Source: Garcia nutans (lineage: Eukaryota; Streptophyta; Magnoliopsida; Malpighiales; Euphorbiaceae). From it: a stretch of DNA of 64,000 nucleotides. A model generated the notes under the pieces. It saw only the letters and a program-made list of their open reading frames with translations. It was not told the origin of the DNA and searched no databases. The position numbers and the translations under genes are program-made. This document shows positions 58,302-64,000 of this stretch, in pieces. Where the stretch lies: positions 33,251,001 to 33,315,000 of the forward strand of contig CANTUV010000037.1 in the NCBI GenBank assembly GCA_947685225.1, in the 5' to 3' direction. Position 1 is the stretch's first letter; the number at the start of each line of letters is the position of its first letter.

Positions 58302-60337
58302 TGTGAGTGGGGATTTTTGCTCCTACTCCCGGTGGAATGGTTCTTGCGACTTCGACACTATTTAGGCTCGGGGCCTTAGCAAACACGGACCTAAGTCTGG
58401 AGAAAATGGAGTCGCCACCCGGACGGGTCGGGAAAAAGAAAGGGGTGGATGACTCGATTCCTAAGGAATCCCCAACCCCCTAATGGGTTCGGAAAGTTGG
58501 GTATGTGTGGGGAAGGTGAGAAATGGCCCAGCACCCCCACAACGCCCGGTTCATTGGAACCGACCTCCTTTACAGGTCTTAATATTATAAAATTCTTAAA
58601 TATAACAATATTATCCATATTACACACAATAATTAAAATAAAGCATCGATATATTGAAAATCAAAATAATGTCCAAGCAAAACAAATAAATGGACACCCA
58701 TCCGAAGATGGAAACATGCCCTTACATAATCCATGCCTAAATAGGACACCCACCGAAAGGTAGAAACATGTCCTTTACATTGGTTGTAAAATATAAAAGC
58801 AATTTAAATTACATGATATTTAACTAATGAGGCACCCACAAAGTGGAAACATGCCTCTTACAACATTTGAAAATCTAAATAAATCGATAAAAGTAAATAA
58901 CCATTCATCGTAAATAAATCATTCATTAAAGATATTAAACATCCATTGTAAGTAAATATCCATCCATGATAAATTAAATAAACCAAGCATTGAACTTAAA
59001 TAAATTAAAAAATAAATCAAAGCATAATCAAATATAAAATTGAATAAAGTAAATAAAGATTCAAATTAGGGCTACTGTTTCTATTTAAGATTCTTTATTT
59101 AATGTGTTTAGGGTTTTGGAATTTATGGGTTCAAACTACTGTAAATTTTAAAAGAATTGAAATGGAGCAAAGTTTTATAATTTAAGAGGTTGATAAAGTT
59201 CTTTGATTAACCAAATTAGTGTTTGAGGAGTGAAATCATGAAATTAGGGTTTGGATACTTTAAAACATTAGGTTTATGATTATTAGCTACTTATTGTGTT
59301 GAATTTTAATTTTTAGGTTTATAAGGTTTTAAGGTTTAAAGGATTAGGGTTTAGAAAAATTAGGGTTTAAGGTTTTAAGGGAGTTAGGGTTTAAGAAAAC
59401 TTAAGTTTTAGATTAGTTAGTTTAGGGTTTACTGTTTTAGTTTTAAAGTTGAATTAGGGTTTTAGAATTTTAGAATTAGGGTTTCAGAGAATGCATTAGA
59501 TTTTAGAATTTGGAAAAACAATTGATAATTTTATGAAGCTTTATGAAAATAAACAAAACAATTTAAGGTTTTAGAAATAGAAAAGATATTTTTTAGGGTT
59601 TTTGGAAAGAAACAGATTCAATTAGGGTTTTGAAAAATTGGAAAGCAAATTAGGATTTTGAGATTTTGAAGAAACAAAAATAACAATTTTAAGATTTTCA
59701 GAAAACAAAGAAACGAATTAAGGTTTTTAAGCTTTAGAAAGTAGATTAGGGTTCTAGGGTTTTTGAATCAAAAGAGACAATTGGATGGTTTAAGCCACTG
59801 TGAAGAAATTAGACATTCATACCTCCGTTTGTTGGTTCCACCAAAAATTACTTCTTGGATGAACAAGAACAAAGACAAGCTTTGCTGCCTTTGATGGATT
59901 GAATTGCTTGTTTGCTCTCTCAAAAATTCGATCGATTTTACTGCTAGAAGGAATTCTTAAAATTCAAAGTTTTCCTCCTCAATTTCGGTCTCAAATTTCA
60001 CCTTTTTCTTTCTGTGTTGTTTTAGTCCTTATTTATAGAAGATTTTTAAGATTAATTTTAGTTATTCATGGAATCTAACATTAATTAAGAAAAGGAAACC
60101 GAAACCTAATTGTATTTGGTTTCGAAAAAATTTGCGTCGGAAAAATTTCCCTGGCAAAAAAAAACTGCTGCGGAAAAATTACGCTGGCAAAAAAGCTGCC
60201 ACAGGGGGCAGCGGGCTACGGCGGGCAAAATTGGACTGCGGGCCATTTCGTCCCACGTTGATTTTCGGCGACGATTTTTTTTCGTTGCCGATTTTTCCAT
60301 CGCCGACTTTTATTTTTATTTTATTTTTATTTTTATT

Positions 60338-60369
<32 letters not shown>

Positions 60370-60535
60370 ATTATTTTTAAAAATTATAAAAAATAAATAC
60401 TAAAACAAATATTATTTAATTAAGATAACACAAAAATTATTTTGGACTAATTAAAATATATTGGACAACACAAAAATTATTTTAGACTTATTAAAATATA
60501 TTAGACTGGACTGGGTCAAAAATTAAGGGTCTACA
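58302..60535 (-). repeat. TE-I 5' LTR (complete)
   Basis: 2234 bp, from TGTAGACCCTTAATTTTTGACCC (60535) to CACTCACA (58302) on the minus strand. GC-rich segment at about 60130-60305, telobox-like TTAGGGTTT region at about 59240-59765, conserved end with CGGTTC...GAACCG hairpin at about 58554-58574. It preserves the empty TE-J target site. Confidence 0.93.
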
Positions 60536-61012
60536 GTCACTTTAATATTGATTTTTGACAAATAATTACACGGGACATGTCTACTGGATGCATTTAAATG
60601 AACATATAATAGGTGTAAATTGATGGCATTATCATATAAAGCTCACTGGACATATTAAAACAAAACCACAACAAGGATGAACTTTATGATATTAATAAAC
60701 TGGAGTTGCTATGATTTTAAAAAGTTTAGAAAATAAAACCTGCGTTGAAGGCTCCACCAAATTATCTATTGATCCAAGCTACTTCCTATTCCAATTTAGA
60801 ATTTTGACCGAAGCAGAATAAAGACAATGGTTAATGCCTTTAGTGTATTGTGTTGATGGTTGTTACTTTGCTAATTCCTTTTGTGTTTGTTGCTAATCTA
60901 TGCCAATTGTTGTTCCTTTTTTTTCTTCTCATTGCTGCTTTTAATCATATATTTATAGGCAAATAATGACATCACCCTAAACCTAATCTACTTAATCCGC
61001 GGTTTTAAACGA
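60536..61012 (-). repeat. TE-H: remainder of the split Tat-type LTR
   Basis: It starts with GTCAC (right copy of TE-I's TSD) and continues the LTR interrupted at 34623. It resembles 46900-47150 of the TE-I LTR (TTGGTTCCACC-like and TATTTATAG segments). It is cut at 61012 by TE-L. Confidence 0.75.
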
Positions 61013-62678
61013 TATAGACCCTTAATTTTTGACCCATTATAATCCAATAGTCTAAAATAATTTTTGTGGTATTTTATTTATTTTAATAATATTTTAATTA
61101 CTAATAATATTTAATAGTTATTTTTAAAAAATAAAAAATAAAAAAAAATCGGACGGATCGGCAAGTGACGCGCGGCAGCCCATTTCGCCGCAAAAATTGA
61201 CTGCCCAATTCACCCCATATTCGCCACAGATAGCAATCTGGGGTGAATTGGGCACTGCCCAATTTGTCGTAGCCTGTTCTGCGACGAATTGGCTTGCCAG
61301 CTAGGCCGCCACTCCCGTTTTTGCCAGTACAGCGCGTGCGACAGCCCGCGCGCTGCTGATTTTTTGACCAAACCTTGTTTTACCTAGTTTTCTAATTTTT
61401 CCTAAACAATTGGTATTTCCTTATTAAAATAGGATTAGGACTCTTTATTTTCCTATAAATACTAGCATTAAACACACGGCTGGGAGGAGAAAAACCCTAA
61501 AGGATGGTAATCAAATAAAAGGAAGAGAGATTAAACCAGAAGGGAGAAGACGGCAAAAGAAATTAACAATCACCAATCCATCAAAGGCAGTAACACTACC
61601 TTTGTTCATTGTTCATCTAGAAGTCAATTGTGGAGGAACTAACAAATGGAGATTTGATTATTAATCTTTGATTTGTTTATATTTATAGCATCCTTACAAT
61701 TTTTATTCATGAATTGTTTAAGTATACGATAGTATTGCCATATTTTATTTTAAATGTTTCTGTTATTTATTTTGATGTTGAGTCTTCCAGCAACCTAAAA
61801 TATTAAACTTAATAGTATGTTTTATAGATCCAATTTGTCCATTCATCTAGTAGCCTAAATCATTGATTAAGTTATCAAAACCTTAAACTATTATTTTATT
61901 CCCAATACTTTTAAACCCTAAATTATTCTGTTAAAGTCTCACAAACCTAATTGTTTTCCAAAATCTCAATTTATCTCTTGAATCAATATTTCTTCTAAAA
62001 AGATTAATCAAAACCTTAATTTATTTTAAAGCTTGTCACCCTGTAACCCTTTCCCCATACTATTCTACCTAAAGCCACCAAAACCCTAATTGCAAATTCC
62101 TAGCTTCCTAAAACCCTAATTCCCAAGCCTCAATTCCAAAAGCCATAAACCTGAGTTTGCAAATCAAAATAGCTTTTCAATTATCAAAACCCTAAATTAT
62201 TTTCTTAAATTCTAAAATTCAAAGTTACTTTATTAAATCCCAATTTGTTTTCCAAATATCCAGTAAGCCTAAAAATTAACTTTCAAACCTTAGATTCCAA
62301 ATTCTTAAGTTCTAATTCCAGAACCATAAAATATTCTTCAAACAAACCCTAAAGTGCTTTATTTTTCAAAAAACCCTAAAACCTTATTTCCTCAAACCTT
62401 AAATCCTAGAACCCTAATATCTTAAGGATCCAAAATCCTAAATTCATGATGTTAGCCCTAAACTCTAATTTGATTAACCAAAAATCTTACTACTTTCTTA
62501 AATTTATAAAACCCTAATCAATTCCATTCTTCCAAAAACCCTAAATTCTTTAAAACCCTAAACTTATATCTTTATTTGCTTTATTTAATTTTAGATTTGA
62601 TTATGCAGTTTATTATATGTTTTGATGGTTGATTTATTTAATTTCAATGCTTGATTTATTTAATTTATCATGGATGGA

Positions 62679-62733
<55 letters not shown>

Positions 62734-63319
62734 TGTTTATTTTGGTATTAAAATTATAAGAGGTATGTTTCCACTTTGTGGGTACCTCATTAATTAATTT
62801 CTATGTAATTTAAGTTGCTTTTATATTTTGGACCAATGTAAAGGACATGTTTTCACCTTTTGGTGGGTGTCCTATTTAGTTTAGACATGAACGATGTAAG
62901 GACATGTTTCCATCCTTGGATGGGTGTCCATTTACTTGCTTTGTTTGGACATTGCTTTGATTTTAATATAATGATGCTTTATTTTAAGTGTTGCATGTAA
63001 TATGGATAATATTGTTATACTTAAGAATTTTATAATATTAAGACCTGCAAAGGAGGCCGGTTCCAATGAACCGGGCGTTGTGGGGGGTGCTGGGCCATTT
63101 CTCACCTTCCCCACACGTACCCAACTTTTCGAATCCATTAGGGGGTTGGGAATTCCTTAGGAATCGAGTCATCCATCCCTTTCTTTTTCCCGGGCCGTCC
63201 GGGTGGCAACTCCATTTTCTCCGGGCTTAGGCTCGTGTTCTCTAAGGCCCTGAGCCTAAATAGTTCTGAAGTCGCAAGAATCATTCCACCGGGAGTGGGG
63301 GCGAAAATCCCCGCTCATA
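61013..63319 (+). repeat. TE-L 5' LTR (Tat/Ogre-type)
   Basis: 2307 bp. The first bases are TATAGACCCTTAATTTTTGACCC (TG mutated to TA) and the last are CCGCTCATA. A GC-rich palindromic cassette is at about 61155-61370, including GGGTGAATTGGGCA and TGCCCAATTCACCCC arms. About eight or nine AAACCCTAA teloboxes lie at 62085-62570, and (ATT)18 at 62680-62733. A perfect CCGGTTC-CAAT-GAACCGG hairpin is at 63057-63074. Confidence 0.9.
62680..62733 (+). repeat. (ATT)18 microsatellite
   Basis: 54 bp of uninterrupted ATT triplets in the TE-L LTR. Confidence 0.97.
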
Positions 63320-63320
63320 G

Positions 63321-63340
63321 TGGCGACTCCACTGGGGACA
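63321..63340 (+). promoter_or_regulatory. TE-L PBS (tRNA-Arg type)
   Basis: TGGCGACTCCACTGGGGACA, one base after the LTR. Confidence 0.9.
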
Positions 63341-64000
63341 AAAGAAGTTGATTCCGTTGGTCTTTATATTATTCTATTCTTTCTTATCATGATATTATCC
63401 ATTGCATCATATTAGTTTGCATCATGTGCGTGAATTAGGACGTCATGTTACCCGTGTTGTGTTATGTAAGGGATACCATACTTTCACTCAAGGTATGGAG
63501 ATCGGGCATGGCATAACCACTCATATCCTTGTACCTTTTGGTATATACTTGCTATGGGAACCTAAGCCTTTCAACACAAAGACTAAAGCTCATGTAATTG
63601 GTCTAGTTACTTTCCTTAGGATTTTACCCAAATGCCTGTTGTTTGACTATGGTTAATTTATCTTAGCTTAAATCATGTCTTATTTTATTTGTTCTTTTTC
63701 TAATATGACCTACATATATTGTAAGATCAAAATAAATTTTTCTTTAAAGTCCAAATGACCAAAGCTATTTTCAAAACTTTTTTAAAATGGTCTTTGGACA
63801 TAAAATTTTTCTAAAAACAAATCAAAAATTCTTTTTCTCAAGACTCAAATACAAAGCCCAAAATCCATTTTTTCTAAAATCTTTTTACAATGGGCTTAGA
63901 AACAAAATTATATTTATAACCTCTCGAAAGAGCTTACAAATTATTTAGGTCAATTATGAAAATACCAAAAATCAATTGTGAGCCTAGTTTATACTAAGAG
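63341..64000 (+). other. TE-L leader, running off the window
   Basis: Non-coding leader of a plus-strand Tat/Ogre-like element, collinear with 21323-22000 of TE-D. The open frame at 63402-63656 is not conserved as an intact frame in TE-D and is not called. Gag, if present, would start just right of the window. Confidence 0.8.

Larger units (their letters stand above)
34624..60535 (-). mobile_element. TE-I: Tat/Ogre-like gag-only element carrying TE-J and TE-K
   Basis: 5' LTR 58302-60535, PBS 58281-58300, gag remnant 57115-55788, non-coding 3' region with minisatellites, and a 3' LTR (34624-36087 plus 46874-47632) split by TE-J. GTCAC flanks both ends (34619-34623 and 60536-60540). Without the two nested elements and their duplications it is about 10.9 kb. 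It is collinear with TE-D and likewise has no pol. A deletion has removed the first ~23 bp of the 3' LTR together with the PPT, so it could no longer complete plus-strand priming. Confidence 0.9.

Noticed and set aside
58391..58763. Frames in the conserved end of the Tat LTR, also near 34713-34980 and 62932-63138
   Set aside because: They recur wherever this LTR end occurs, in both orientations, and no single frame is kept open in all copies.

Overview
The window is a block of nested plant LTR retrotransposons. I see no host protein gene, rRNA or tRNA gene, and no bacterial-type feature. Primer-binding sites (PBS) for plant initiator tRNA-Met and tRNA-Arg, a Tekay/Del chromovirus polyprotein and Tat/Ogre-type Gag remnants point to a flowering plant with a large, retrotransposon-rich genome, probably a eudicot; the species cannot be read from this window. 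Element names TE-A to TE-L are mine.

Left cluster (1-32917). An old Tat-type LTR (TE-F, 31955-32917) was split by TE-D, a plus-strand Tat/Ogre-like element with a broken gag and no pol (20775-31954). TE-D was then hit by a solo LTR (TE-E, 27168-29332, TSD CACAA) and, in its 5' LTR, by TE-C (LTR at 18951-20774). TE-C was split by TE-B, a minus-strand element with long LTRs, a PBS and a polypurine tract (PPT) but no coding capacity (115-18950). TE-B has a second internal region beyond its left LTR (1-114). TE-B in turn carries TE-A (3902-13493), a complete, very young Tekay/Del element with an uninterrupted 1547-aa Gag-Pol, LTRs that appear to differ only by one TA unit, and a perfect CATTC target-site duplication (TSD).

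Right cluster (33114-64000). A fragment of a Tekay-like LTR (TE-G) abuts a Tat-type LTR (TE-H). TE-H was split by TE-I (34624-60535, minus strand, TSD GTCAC), a second gag-only Tat/Ogre-like element. TE-I's 3' LTR carries TE-J (36088-46868, TSD GTTTT), a full-length Tekay element with a heavily mutated gag-pol. TE-I's internal region carries the solo LTR TE-K (50716-54979, TSD AACTT). A third Tat-type element, TE-L, starts at 61013 and runs off the right edge.

The most interesting material lies in the non-coding architecture. Two consecutive hairpins recur in the LTRs of five otherwise different Tekay-like families, with wobble and compensatory changes. Two independent LTR rearrangements (TE-B and TE-J) break exactly at the 3' arm of the second hairpin, as expected if reverse transcriptase pauses and jumps there. 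Other shared modules are a hairpin just after the PBS, a hairpin just before the PPT, GC-rich palindromic islands at a fixed place in AT-rich LTRs, telobox-rich Tat LTRs, and a gag-only Tat family in which two independent copies share the same in-frame gag stop.

Functionally, only TE-A could still supply retrotransposition proteins. Its LTR start, PBS leader and PPT resemble those of coding-less TE-B, so TE-A relatives are plausible helpers for TE-B. No helper for the gag-only Tat family is present in the window.
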